Positions 1 to 7,212 of a stretch of 8,902 nt of DNA are shown here, in pieces (positions within the stretch are counted from its first letter, which is position 1; each line of letters starts with the position of its first letter). A model generated the notes under the pieces. That model did not search any database, was not told where the DNA came from, and worked only from the letters and a program-made list of their open reading frames with translations. The position numbers and the translations under genes are program-made. Source of the DNA: Chitinophagaceae bacterium (GTDB taxonomy: Bacteria; Bacteroidota; Bacteroidia; Chitinophagales; Chitinophagaceae); assembly GCA_019454915.1 (NCBI GenBank), contig JACFNM010000167.1, positions 1 through 8,902 of the forward strand, given 5' to 3'.

Positions 1-1
1 T

Positions 2-1015
2 GCGCTCACGGAAGTCTTTACTCCATTCCCTGATATCGAGAGTGTCTACTTTGGGGGAGGTACGCCCAGTTTGTTGTTGCCGGAAGAATTAGCCATGATC
101 TTTGACGCGCTTTCGAAAAAATTTACACTACCCCTGCATGACGAAATTACTTTAGAAGCAAATCCGGATGATATTTCCATAGACAAACTGGTCGCCTGGC
201 GTAACCTGGGCATCAACCGGTTAAGCATCGGTGTTCAGTCTTTTTTTGATGAAGACCTCCGGTGGATGAACAGGGCTCATGATGCGCAGCAGTCCGTCAA
301 CAGTATTCGATATGCACAGGACAAAGGGTTTGAAAACCTTACTATTGATTTGATATACGGGCTGCCTGAACTGAGTGATATCCGGTGGGCGAAAAATGTA
401 GAACAGGTGACGGAGCTTCATATACCGCATATCAGTTGCTATGCGCTGACCGTTGAACCCAGAACAGCTCTATACAGCCTGATCCGGAAAAAGAAATTGC
501 GGGATACCGACCCCGGACAACAGGTACGTCAATCCAACTATCTGATGAAGCGATTGGGAGATGCCGGATACGAGCACTATGAAATATCCAATTTCGCTTT
601 GCCGGGCAAAAGGAGCATTCACAATAGTTCTTATTGGTTAGGGAAGGCCTATTACGGTTTTGGGCCTTCTGCTCATTCTTTCAACGGAGCGGATACGCGT
701 AGCTGGAATATAGCCAATAATGCATTATATATTCAATCCCTCCGGGATGGTAAAATACCATCCGAAAAAGAAATACTGACCACCACGCAGAGGCTAAACG
801 AATACATAATGACTGCTTTGCGGAGAATAGAAGGTATTGACCTGGAATATGTCTGTAAAACATTCGGAGGAGAATCCGGTGAACGCCTGCTGCAATCCGC
901 TCAGCCATTTTTAAAGGACAAATTATTGCTGGAAAACAACAGGCTGCGTCTCACCCAGTCCGGAAAGCATTTTGCAGACGGGATCGCATCGGATTTGTTT
1001 GAAACGGAAGCCTAA
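2..1015 (+). CDS. hemW: HemW, radical-SAM heme chaperone (5' end missing)
   Basis: The reading frame is open from position 2, so the gene enters from the left. The TTG at 71 is an internal Leu codon, not the start, because the family motif YFGGGTPS is encoded just before it (about 47-70). Other HemW/HemN-like landmarks are GVQSF, NLTIDLIYGLP, an HISCYALTVEP segment, EHYEISNFA followed by HN..YW, and GFGPSAHSF, then a C-terminal HemN_C-like region. The CxxxCxxC cluster that binds the 4Fe-4S centre and SAM would lie upstream, outside the window. HemW proteins are known to bind heme and deliver it to target proteins in the cytoplasm; they were long misannotated as coproporphyrinogen III oxidases. 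The visible 337 codons fit a protein of roughly 370-380 residues. Its 3' end converges on the DUF4783 gene with 34 bases between stops. No terminator hairpin is obvious there. The family call is secure; the exact client protein is unknown. Confidence 0.93.
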   Translation, partial: ALTEVFTPFPDIESVYFGGGTPSLLLPEELAMIFDALSKKFTLPLHDEITLEANPDDISIDKLVAWRNLGINRLSIGVQSFFDEDLRWMNRAHDAQQSVNSIRYAQDKGFENLTIDLIYGLPELSDIRWAKNVEQVTELHIPHISCYALTVEPRTALYSLIRKKKLRDTDPGQQVRQSNYLMKRLGDAGYEHYEISNFALPGKRSIHNSSYWLGKAYYGFGPSAHSFNGADTRSWNIANNALYIQSLRDGKIPSEKEILTTTQRLNEYIMTALRRIEGIDLEYVCKTFGGESGERLLQSAQPFLKDKLLLENNRLRLTQSGKHFADGIASDLFETEA

Positions 1016-1049
1016 AGTCGTCAGACCCGCAGAGGGCGAAGGCATTCAT

Positions 1050-1457
1050 CTAATCGGGCTCGGTTATACTTATTTCCTGAATTAATAATTTATGTGACCG
1101 GTTTTTCATATAAATCGTGGTTCGGAAATCCCCATACCTTGTTCCCAAATTGCCGACGCAAAAAGCCGAATTGTTAGCACTTTCTTTGTGTAATATTTCA
1201 AAGGTCTTCACCTTGTAGGAATGGAAAAAGTCTTTTAAGATGACTTCGGTCTGGCTCTTACTATAAGTATTAGTCCTGGAATGAAGCGTAATTTCCACCA
1301 CTTTATCAAAATAACCCGATAATTGGTTGACATTCCGGCCATCCATAGCGCTGATAACATCTTCTAAAGAATTGGACGCGGATGGATTCGAATAATTAAA
1401 TGCAACCCCGCCTATTATCAGCAGAAAAACAAGTAGTTTGATCATAAAGTTTTTCAT
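1050..1457 (-). CDS. Small exported DUF4783 protein
   Basis: This 135-residue protein begins with a positively charged stretch and a hydrophobic core (about residues 5-22), which reads as a Sec signal peptide or N-terminal anchor. The mature part matches what I remember of DUF4783: a short helix (SLEDVISAMDGRNVNQLSGYFD), a strand VVEITL, then YSKSQTEVILKDFFHSYKVKTFEILH, and closing strands around GDFRTTIYMK and KLLIQEISI. The pattern of one helix-rich cone followed by strands suggests an NTF2-like fold, but that is inference. The function of the family is unknown and it occurs mainly in Bacteroidota. The ATG at 1457 is used because it precedes the signal peptide; the ATG at residue 5 is an alternative. 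It is divergent from gpmI and convergent with hemW, so it is probably transcribed alone. Confidence 0.8.
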   Translation of the reverse strand: MKNFMIKLLVFLLIIGGVAFNYSNPSASNSLEDVISAMDGRNVNQLSGYFDKVVEITLHSRTNTYSKSQTEVILKDFFHSYKVKTFEILHKESANNSAFCVGNLGTRYGDFRTTIYMKNRSHKLLIQEISITEPD

Positions 1458-1548
1458 GGGGAAAACTCTGACCTATAGTCTACCCAAAAATGTGCCAGAA
1501 TACCCATAATGATGATAAATGTTAAAAAAAATAAAAAATCAAATAGCT

Positions 1549-1556
1549 TACTTTTG
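1549..1556 (+). promoter_or_regulatory. -7 promoter element of gpmI
   Basis: TACTTTTG is an exact match to the Bacteroidota -7 consensus TAnnTTTG and ends four bases before the gpmI ATG. No convincing TTG -33 element sits 17-23 bases upstream; the region there is A-rich (TTAAAAAAAATAAAAAA). If used, transcription would start at or almost at the start codon, giving a leaderless or nearly leaderless mRNA. Confidence 0.55.
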
Positions 1557-1560
1557 GCCT

Positions 1561-3084
1561 ATGAAAACGAAAAAAGTAATATTGGTTATCATGGACGGAT
1601 GGGGACTGGGCAAGGTAAAATCCAGCGACGCCATTCAAAATGCAAAAACGCCTTTTGTTAGTTCTCTTTATAACAAATACCCCAATACTACGCTCATAAC
1701 CTGTGGAGAGGCTGTGGGGCTGCCCGATGGGCAGATGGGGAATAGCGAAGTGGGACACTTGAACATAGGCGCGGGGCGGATTGTTTACCAGGAATTACAG
1801 CGGATAAATGTAGCCGTCAGAAATGGTGAGTTGAGTAAGAACCCCACTTTGGCAGGCGCTCTCCAACACGTAATATCGTCTGGGGCTTCTTTACACTTAC
1901 TGGGGTTAGTGAGCGACGGAGGGGTACATTCCCATATCAACCACCTGAAGGCTATTACGCAAATCTGCGCCAACGAAAAACTGGAAAACGTATTTATCCA
2001 TGCCTTCACAGATGGACGGGACACAGACCCAAAGGCAGGGCTGGGGTATCTCCGGGATCTTCAGCAACATCTTGATACAACCTGCGGTGAAATAGCTACG
2101 GTAACCGGACGCTATTATGCCATGGACAGGGATACACGATGGGAGAGGGTAAAAGTGGCGTATGAAGCGCTGGTTAGTGGCGCGGGAGAAGTAACGGATG
2201 ATATCTTTCAGGCGATGGAAGCCTCATATAATGCCCAGATTACCGATGAGTTTGTTCGGCCTATTATTAAAAGACAAAGTACGGAGGGAAGAGGCCGCAT
2301 TAAACCGGGAGACACGGTGATCTGTTTTAATTTCCGGACAGACCGATGCAGAGAAATAACGGAAGTACTCACCCAGAAGGATATGCCGGAGTATGGTATG
2401 CAAAAGTTTTCCCTGGAGTATATCACCATGACCGAGTATGATAAGAACTTCCGGGACGTGAAGGTGATTTTTAAGAATGAAAACCTAACGCATACTTTAG
2501 GCGAGGTTCTTGCCGCTGAAGGATTGAAGCAAATCAGGATTGCCGAGACGGAAAAGTATCCTCATGTAACCTTCTTTTTTAGCGGAGGCAGAGAGGCGCC
2601 GTTTGAGGGGGAGAAAAGAATACTGGTTCCTTCACCCAAAGTGGCCACCTATGACCTTAAACCCGAAATGAGTGCACCGGAGCTTACGGAATCCCTGCTC
2701 CCCGAAATTCAGAATGAAACCGCTGATTTTATATGCCTGAACTTTGCCAATGCTGATATGGTAGGGCATACGGGCGTTTGGGATGCCGTCGTTAAAGCGG
2801 TGGAAACAGTGGATAAGTGCGTGGAGAAAATAGTTACTGCTGCTCTGGAGCACGGATATACCGTTTTTTTGACCGCCGACCATGGAAATGCAGACTACGT
2901 TATCAATGGAGACGGCACTCCCAATACCGCTCATACCCTGAACCCGGTTCCTTTATTTGTAATTGATAAAGCATGGAGAGGAAAGGTTAAGCATGGCAAA
3001 TTAGGAGATTTAGCCCCTTCTATATTACGGGTAATGGGATTAGCCATCCCTCCGCAGATGACAGGAGACGTGCTGATAGAATAG
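1561..3084 (+). CDS. gpmI: 2,3-bisphosphoglycerate-independent phosphoglycerate mutase
   Basis: This glycolytic/gluconeogenic enzyme interconverts 3- and 2-phosphoglycerate in the cytoplasm through a phosphoserine intermediate with two divalent metal ions, usually manganese. Counted from the ATG at 1561 the protein has 507 residues, normal for the family. Visible landmarks are the metal ligand Asp12 in MDGWG, the nucleophile Ser62 in MGNSEVGHLNIGAGR (the same number as in the well-studied Bacillus enzyme), HAFTDGRDTDP and GRYYAMDRDTRWER in the phosphotransferase insert domain, then NADMVGHTG, TADHGNAD and NTAHTLNPVP carrying the remaining metal ligands in the phosphatase-like domain. An in-frame ATG at 1519 would add 14 residues absent from the family and lies upstream of the promoter box, so 1561 is preferred. 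All key residues are present. The gene is followed after 106 bases by the sigma factor, with which it may or may not share a transcript. Confidence 0.96.
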   Translation: MKTKKVILVIMDGWGLGKVKSSDAIQNAKTPFVSSLYNKYPNTTLITCGEAVGLPDGQMGNSEVGHLNIGAGRIVYQELQRINVAVRNGELSKNPTLAGALQHVISSGASLHLLGLVSDGGVHSHINHLKAITQICANEKLENVFIHAFTDGRDTDPKAGLGYLRDLQQHLDTTCGEIATVTGRYYAMDRDTRWERVKVAYEALVSGAGEVTDDIFQAMEASYNAQITDEFVRPIIKRQSTEGRGRIKPGDTVICFNFRTDRCREITEVLTQKDMPEYGMQKFSLEYITMTEYDKNFRDVKVIFKNENLTHTLGEVLAAEGLKQIRIAETEKYPHVTFFFSGGREAPFEGEKRILVPSPKVATYDLKPEMSAPELTESLLPEIQNETADFICLNFANADMVGHTGVWDAVVKAVETVDKCVEKIVTAALEHGYTVFLTADHGNADYVINGDGTPNTAHTLNPVPLFVIDKAWRGKVKHGKLGDLAPSILRVMGLAIPPQMTGDVLIE

Positions 3085-3151
3085 CTATAGGTTAATTTCG
3101 GTGACGGCTTACCAAAATCAATTTTTTTCGGGTCGGGCAGCACATCGTATC

Positions 3152-3170
3152 GTAAAATTGTCTATTTTAC
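3152..3170 (+). promoter_or_regulatory. Perfect inverted repeat upstream of the sigma factor
   Basis: GTAAAAT and ATTTTAC are perfect 7-bp arms separated by TGTCT. The dyad lies 20 bases before the sigma-factor ATG and directly abuts (sharing one base with) a second inverted repeat that covers the start codon. It may be a DNA operator, or a weak AT-rich RNA hairpin. The arm ATTTTAC overlaps a poor -7-like string, TATTTTAC, with two mismatches to TAnnTTTG. Confidence 0.5.
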
Positions 3171-3193
3171 ATGAAATCTACAACGATTTCATG
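3170..3193 (+). promoter_or_regulatory. Inverted repeat burying the sigma-factor start codon
   Basis: CATGAAATC and GATTTCATG are perfect 9-bp arms around a six-base loop TACAAC. The right arm ends exactly with the ATG start codon at 3191-3193. In mRNA this would fold into a hairpin that hides the start codon and the eight bases before it; in DNA it is a palindrome suitable for a dimeric regulator. No Shine-Dalgarno sequence is visible. The structure is seen directly; a regulatory role is inference. Confidence 0.6.
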
Positions 3194-3766
3194 ACAGAAG
3201 AGGCAATGATCAAAGGGTGTTTGCGAAATCAGGCATCAGCACAGCAGGAACTATACTACCGGTATAGTCCTAAAATGTTGTCTGTATGCTATCGGTATGC
3301 AAAAAACCGCGAAGATGCCGAAGACATGTTGCAGGAAGGATTTATCAGGATATTCAAACAATTAAAGCAGTTTGAAAACCGGGGTGCGTTAGAAGGGTGG
3401 ATTAGGAAAATCATTGTCCATACCTGTATTAATAACCTGAAGAAGAACAAGAAGTTTGCAGAAAGTGTAGATCTGATCCATGCATCGGGAATGTATGTCA
3501 GAGAAGAAAACGTTCCTTCAATTGTACAGGCAAAGCAAGTGGTGGAGTGCATTCGACTCCTGCCTTTGGGATACCGGACCGTGTTGAATCTTTACGCCAT
3601 TGAAGGGTATTCCCATAGAGAGATTGCACAGATGCTCGAAATTGAGGAAAGCACCAGCCGTTCTCAGTTTACGAGAGCAAAAGCAATGCTGGAAGATATA
3701 CTTATTAAGAAGCACATTCTTCCGCAGTATACGCCGAATCTTGAAGTGGCCATGATTAATACCTGA
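3191..3766 (+). CDS. ECF-type RNA polymerase sigma factor
   Basis: This 191-residue protein has the two domains of extracytoplasmic-function sigma-70 factors. Region 2 covers about residues 18-85 (AQQELYYRYSPKMLSVCYRYAKNREDAEDMLQEGF, then GALEGWIRKIIVHTCIN) and would bind core polymerase and the -10 region. Region 4 covers about 118-172, with the helix-turn-helix YSHREIAQMLEIEESTSRSQF for -35 recognition. The start at 3191 is chosen because MTEEAMIKGC resembles the usual N-terminus of Bacteroidota relatives. The frame is open back to a GTG at 3101, but those 30 residues (FFSGRAAHRIVKL and neighbours) look unlike the family. Two perfect inverted repeats precede the gene and one covers its start. 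The next gene encodes a protein with a cytoplasmic tail and a membrane helix, a plausible membrane regulator of this factor. The regulon is unknown. Confidence 0.92.
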   Translation: MTEEAMIKGCLRNQASAQQELYYRYSPKMLSVCYRYAKNREDAEDMLQEGFIRIFKQLKQFENRGALEGWIRKIIVHTCINNLKKNKKFAESVDLIHASGMYVREENVPSIVQAKQVVECIRLLPLGYRTVLNLYAIEGYSHREIAQMLEIEESTSRSQFTRAKAMLEDILIKKHILPQYTPNLEVAMINT

Positions 3767-3828
3767 AAGAAACAGCAGAACGAAAGCGATTTATTTTATA
3801 TAAATATGGACTGACCGAAGAACTGACT

Positions 3829-5172
3829 ATGGAGAGAAATATACACATAGATGAATTTGATGAATTTCTGAAGAAAAAGGCAGATGAGTATAAGATGTAC
3901 CCTTCGGACAGGGTATGGAATAATATAAACCGGTCTGTTCACACAAGGTTTAAATGGACTTATATCTCCTTGACGTTACTGTTCCTGTTTGGGTCAGTGG
4001 TTTATGTAGAACGTTTTCATGATGCCTCGCTGATAAATAATAACCGGCTTGCAATGGAGATGAATAGCCCCGATCGAATGATGAGTAGCTTCTCCATGCA
4101 TAGCGCAGCCAATAACGTAAACCCACCTTCAGCCCTTTCTTTGGATACCGGCTATGACGGGGAAAAAGATGCTATCACTTTGGAGCCGGAAAAGAAATTA
4201 TCGGTTAACAGGCTTCCGGCATCTCATTTATTGAATACACTGACTGAAGAGACTTTGGAAGAAGAAAATTATTCCGAGGAAGGCACTGTAGGGGCAACCC
4301 ATAGTGAGCAAGTGCCGGCTGTGCACTACCCTGTGTCTCCTATAGATAAGCAACCTGATTCGAATCTTATAAAAGAAGAGGAAAACGGGGAACAAAACGT
4401 GAAAAAAGTTTTGTGGGGAGGCGAAGTTTTCAGGAAGTCCAGATTTGAATGGCAATTATTTTTGTCTCCTACGGTGAGTTACCGTCGGTTAGCAAGCGGG
4501 TTGAGTGAAATTAAAGAAGTATTCAGAGGTGTTCCTTATAGCACTACGAATGAAAGCAACTCGGTCAATAATATGGTTACGCACAAACCGTCCATTGGAG
4601 CCGAAGTAGGCGCCAACCTAGTCTACAAATTAAGCGATCACTTTATCTTAAGAACAGGGTTGCAGCTTAACTATTCGAGGTATCAGCTGAGGGCATTCCC
4701 TGCAAAACCAGAATTGACAACTTTGGCAGTTCTTGAAAAGCCGACCGGCATAAGTGATTCCATAAATGCGGTTTCCACCCTGCAAAATTTCAGCGGAAGC
4801 GGCTCATCGTGGTTTGACAATGAATTTTACCAGGTGTCCATGCCGGTAGGTTTTGAATGGGGGGTACTCGGTAATTCATATTTCCAGTGGAACATTGCGG
4901 CTAGTGCTCAGCCGGTGTTTAACTTTGCCAATAACGCCTATTTACTTTCTACGGATTTCAGACGTTATGCCCAGGACCCTTCATTGATTCGTAAGTGGAA
5001 CCTGAATGCGGGGATAGAAACTTACGTATCTTATAATATGGGATCATTCAGGTGGCAAGCCGGGCCACAGTTTCGCTACCAGTTGATGTCGAGCTATAAA
5101 AGCGAGTACCCCGTTAAGGAATATCTCATGGACTTCGGATTTAAGATTGGTGTAACTAAAACCATCAGGTAG
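3829..5172 (+). CDS. Membrane-anchored protein with C-terminal beta-barrel-like domain
   Basis: I do not recognise a named gene. The 447 residues divide into four parts. Residues 1-42 are a charged, helical, presumably cytoplasmic segment (EFDEFLKKKADEYK, then MYPSDRVWNNIN). Residues 43-60 form one hydrophobic helix (WTYISLTLLFLFGSVVYV). Residues about 61-203 are a polar linker rich in Ser, Asn, Pro and Glu. Residues about 204-447 alternate as amphipathic strands (LFLSPTVSYRRL, GAEVGANLVYKL, RTGLQLNYSRY, YQVSMPVGFEWG, WNLNAGIETYVSY) and end FKIGVTKTIR, like the Bacteroidota outer-membrane beta-barrel families. From its position 62 bases after the sigma gene I infer an anti-sigma or envelope-sensing role, but no zinc-binding anti-sigma motif is present. 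An inner-membrane helix plus a barrel domain is topologically unusual. Alternatively the hydrophobic stretch is an atypical late signal sequence and the protein is simply an outer-membrane protein. Confidence 0.75.
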   Translation: MERNIHIDEFDEFLKKKADEYKMYPSDRVWNNINRSVHTRFKWTYISLTLLFLFGSVVYVERFHDASLINNNRLAMEMNSPDRMMSSFSMHSAANNVNPPSALSLDTGYDGEKDAITLEPEKKLSVNRLPASHLLNTLTEETLEEENYSEEGTVGATHSEQVPAVHYPVSPIDKQPDSNLIKEEENGEQNVKKVLWGGEVFRKSRFEWQLFLSPTVSYRRLASGLSEIKEVFRGVPYSTTNESNSVNNMVTHKPSIGAEVGANLVYKLSDHFILRTGLQLNYSRYQLRAFPAKPELTTLAVLEKPTGISDSINAVSTLQNFSGSGSSWFDNEFYQVSMPVGFEWGVLGNSYFQWNIAASAQPVFNFANNAYLLSTDFRRYAQDPSLIRKWNLNAGIETYVSYNMGSFRWQAGPQFRYQLMSSYKSEYPVKEYLMDFGFKIGVTKTIR

Positions 5173-5179
5173 ATCAAAC

Positions 5180-5215
5180 GTGGACATGCCGGTTGCGCTA
5201 GTCCATAGGTTTTTT
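5180..5215 (+). terminator. Weak candidate intrinsic terminator or attenuator
   Basis: GTGGAC (5180-5185) can pair with GTCCAT (5201-5206) over a 15-base loop, six pairs including one G-U. Six T residues follow at 5210-5215 after three bases. The stem is short and the loop long, so read-through into the lipoprotein gene seems likely; it could attenuate expression between the barrel protein and the lipoprotein. Confidence 0.35.
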
Positions 5216-5225
5216 ATTATTTTTA
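5193..5225 (+). promoter_or_regulatory. Possible promoter of the lipoprotein gene
   Basis: TATTTTTA at 5218-5225 matches TAnnTTTG at all but the last base, with a TTG at 5193-5195 twenty-two bases upstream, inside the accepted 17-23 range. It ends four bases before the ATG, the same spacing as the gpmI box. The region is very T-rich, so a chance match is quite possible. Confidence 0.33.
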
Positions 5226-5229
5226 ACGG

Positions 5230-5808
5230 ATGCACACCCGATTGATTCTAATTATTATTGTTGTCTCTTTAGCTTTTCTTGGTTGCCAGAGTGATGGAGC
5301 GGGGTCAGGCCGCGATAATAACCTCACGGAAGACTTTTTTCCTATTGGCAACTTCATCGAAAGCCAGTTAAGAAATTTAGATACGCTCCCATTGGCGGTA
5401 ATAAAATATAGGACTATATCGGGCATCACCGATACTACCGTGGTTGAAAAGGGAGAATTCAGAAAATTATCAGAAGGGTTTATGGCGCCTGATATTGCGT
5501 CACCGGAATTGCACAACAGGTATACGGAGACTTCTTTTATTGATGCCACCTTAGGCACCTTGACGCTGACTTATACAGCCAGGGATCAGGATCTCCTCAT
5601 TCGAAGGGCAGATGTGCTATTGAACGAAGAAAAGGGAGACGTTCAAAGTGTTTACATTGAGAAGGCGATAGAAGATAAGGACAGCACAGTGATTGAAAAA
5701 ATACTATGGACAAGGGACAGAAACTGCCAGGTTTCTGAGTTGCATCGTTATAATAATCGCCCGGAGCAGGTTGTGGTCACCCGCTATGTGTGGGATGACA
5801 GGGAGTAG
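5230..5808 (+). CDS. Putative lipoprotein of unknown function
   Basis: The 192-residue product starts with a short charged head and a hydrophobic core (residues 4-17), then FLGC with Cys19 as the probable lipidation site. Phe and Leu at -3 and -2 are off the strict lipobox (L-A/S-G/A-C), so lipidation is likely rather than certain. The residues after Cys (QSDGAGSG) do not show the acidic signal associated with surface export in some Bacteroidota, which suggests a periplasm-facing protein. The mature part is strand-rich: PLAVIKYRTI, TDTTVVEKGEF, TLTYTARDQDLLIRRADVLL, DVQSVYIEKAI, EKILWTRDRNCQVSELHRY, QVVVTRYVW. The general layout recalls uncharacterised Chitinophagaceae proteins that follow sigma-factor genes. 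It lies 57 bases after the barrel gene on the same strand. Together they suggest one envelope-related locus; the molecular role is unknown. Confidence 0.75.
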   Translation: MHTRLILIIIVVSLAFLGCQSDGAGSGRDNNLTEDFFPIGNFIESQLRNLDTLPLAVIKYRTISGITDTTVVEKGEFRKLSEGFMAPDIASPELHNRYTETSFIDATLGTLTLTYTARDQDLLIRRADVLLNEEKGDVQSVYIEKAIEDKDSTVIEKILWTRDRNCQVSELHRYNNRPEQVVVTRYVWDDRE

Positions 5809-5838
5809 ACAAAATCGGGCTTGAACTTATTAAGCTTA

Positions 5839-5854
5839 AGCAGTAATCACCGCT
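5839..5854 (-). terminator. Weak candidate lysC terminator
   Basis: On the minus strand AGCGGT and ACTGCT pair over the loop GATT, six pairs with one G-U; the same arms carry a mismatch on the plus strand. The hairpin begins 13 bases after the lysC stop codon. Only a poor T-run (TAAGCTTAATAAG) follows, so termination here is uncertain. Confidence 0.3.
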
Positions 5855-5866
5855 CCGACACTGTTG

Positions 5867-7189
5867 CTATTCCAGTCCAAATACGCCCTTATTGATTAAT
5901 TGAAGGGTCTGAACTTTATACGCCGAGGGAACCAGGACAGAAATATTGTGATTGCTGCCGCCGAAACTCACCATCCTAACGGGCACCTCCGATAAGGAAT
6001 CGAAGATTTTCATTAATACATGAGGTGTCTTTGTTATATGGTTCCCTACCAACGATACGATGGTTTGGTCTTTGTCGGTGGCAATAGTTCCGAAGGGCTC
6101 CAATTCCTTTAAGATATGTTCCAGGTGTATGTCGCTATCTATAGTCAGCGATACGGCAACTTCTGAAGTGGTCACCATATCTATAGCCGTCTTGTACTTT
6201 TCGAACACTTCGAAGACCTTTCTCAGAAACCCATAAGCAAGCAGCATCCGGCTGCTTTTTATTTTTATGGCGATGATGCCGTCCTTGGCGGCTACTGCTT
6301 TTATGCCTTCCGAACCGGCTTCCTGGGTGATGGTTGTTCCCGGTGCATCGGGTTCCATGGTATTCAATAGTTTCACAGGTACCTTTTCCTGCTGAGCCGG
6401 CCATATACAGGTTGGATGTAAAATTTTAGCGCCAAAATAGGCTAATTCTGCGGCTTCCTCAAAACTTAGCTGTTCTACCGGTTGGGTAACTTTCACCAGG
6501 CGGGGGTCATTGTTGTGCATGCCATCAATGTCCGTCCATATCTCACAAACATCGGCTTTTACAGCCGCTGCTATCAACGATGCGGAATAGTCACTACCGC
6601 CTCTTTTCAGATTGTCAACTTCCCCTTTGGAGTTCCGGCAGATATATCCCTGGGTAATAAATAGATGCTTATCCGAATGCTGCTGTAAAATCCGATGCAG
6701 CTTCACCTTTATGGCATCGAAATAGGGTTCATCGTTCGCGTCAATTTGCATAAAATCCAACGCGGGCAATAATGCGTGGGATATCTGCTTTTCCTCCAGG
6801 AAGACGCTAAATAATTTGGTACTCATCAATTCTCCCTGGGCCAGAATGTCCTTGTTAAGCGCTTCGTTAAAAGAAATCTTAAGAATGATATTCAAAAACT
6901 CAAAATGTTCTGAAATGATGGATTCACCTTTCGCCAGGGTTAATTTTTCTTTAAGAAGGTCTTTTACGAAAGACCGGTAATGCCCCCCCAGGTCATCTAT
7001 TTTCTGTTTGGCTGACTGCTTATCTCCATGTGCCAGAGCGTCACCAATAGATACCAGTGCATTTGTTGTGCCGCTCAGTGCACTCAGGACAACTATCTTA
7101 GCGTCGTCTCCCGTGGTAATCAACCTGGCAACTTGCTGCATCCTTTCGGGTTTCCCTACGGATGTACCGCCAAACTTCATGACTTTCAT
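5867..7189 (-). CDS. lysC: Aspartate kinase, monofunctional
   Basis: The enzyme phosphorylates L-aspartate with ATP, the first step toward lysine, threonine, methionine and diaminopimelate. The 440 residues show the amino-acid kinase domain first: KFGGTSVG at 5-12, QGELMST near 118-124, KRGGSDYSAS at 195-204, WTDIDGMHNNDPR at 218-230 and KILHP at 255-259. Two ACT domains follow, at roughly 304-375 (IDMVTTSEVAVSLTID) and 376-440 (VSLVGNHI, then RMVSFGGSNHNISVLV), the usual place for feedback control by an end-product amino acid. The protein ends after the ACT pair, so there is no fused homoserine dehydrogenase, unlike ThrA enzymes. The double start MKVM makes the first ATG at 7189 or the one at 7180 possible; the first fits the family. 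A strong promoter lies about 24 bases upstream. The implied leader is only about 20 bases, too short for a lysine riboswitch. Confidence 0.95.
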   Translation of the reverse strand: MKVMKFGGTSVGKPERMQQVARLITTGDDAKIVVLSALSGTTNALVSIGDALAHGDKQSAKQKIDDLGGHYRSFVKDLLKEKLTLAKGESIISEHFEFLNIILKISFNEALNKDILAQGELMSTKLFSVFLEEKQISHALLPALDFMQIDANDEPYFDAIKVKLHRILQQHSDKHLFITQGYICRNSKGEVDNLKRGGSDYSASLIAAAVKADVCEIWTDIDGMHNNDPRLVKVTQPVEQLSFEEAAELAYFGAKILHPTCIWPAQQEKVPVKLLNTMEPDAPGTTITQEAGSEGIKAVAAKDGIIAIKIKSSRMLLAYGFLRKVFEVFEKYKTAIDMVTTSEVAVSLTIDSDIHLEHILKELEPFGTIATDKDQTIVSLVGNHITKTPHVLMKIFDSLSEVPVRMVSFGGSNHNISVLVPSAYKVQTLQLINKGVFGLE

Positions 7190-7212
7190 GGTCTGTTTTA
7201 TTTTTTGCCGTG

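Noticed and set aside
1485..1492. Possible -7 box CATTTTTG for the DUF4783 gene on the minus strand
   Set aside because: It misses the first base of the consensus and has no TTG at the right distance.
1519..1560. Extended start of gpmI adding 14 residues
   Set aside because: The extra residues are absent from the family, Ser62 and Asp12 number correctly only from 1561, and the promoter box would lie inside the extension.
2632..2934. Open antisense frame of about 100 codons within gpmI
   Set aside because: It mirrors a strongly conserved enzyme on the other strand and its translation shows no domain; the same holds for other antisense frames in hemW, the sigma gene and lysC.
3101..3190. GTG start extending the sigma factor by 30 residues
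   Set aside because: The added segment has no resemblance to sigma factors, while MTEEAMIKGC at 3191 matches the usual N-terminus. It is kept as an alternative because the start lies in a hairpin.
5830..5839. Perfect palindrome TTAAGCTTAA after the lipoprotein gene
   Set aside because: Ten AT-rich bases without loop or T-run; too short and simple to call a site.
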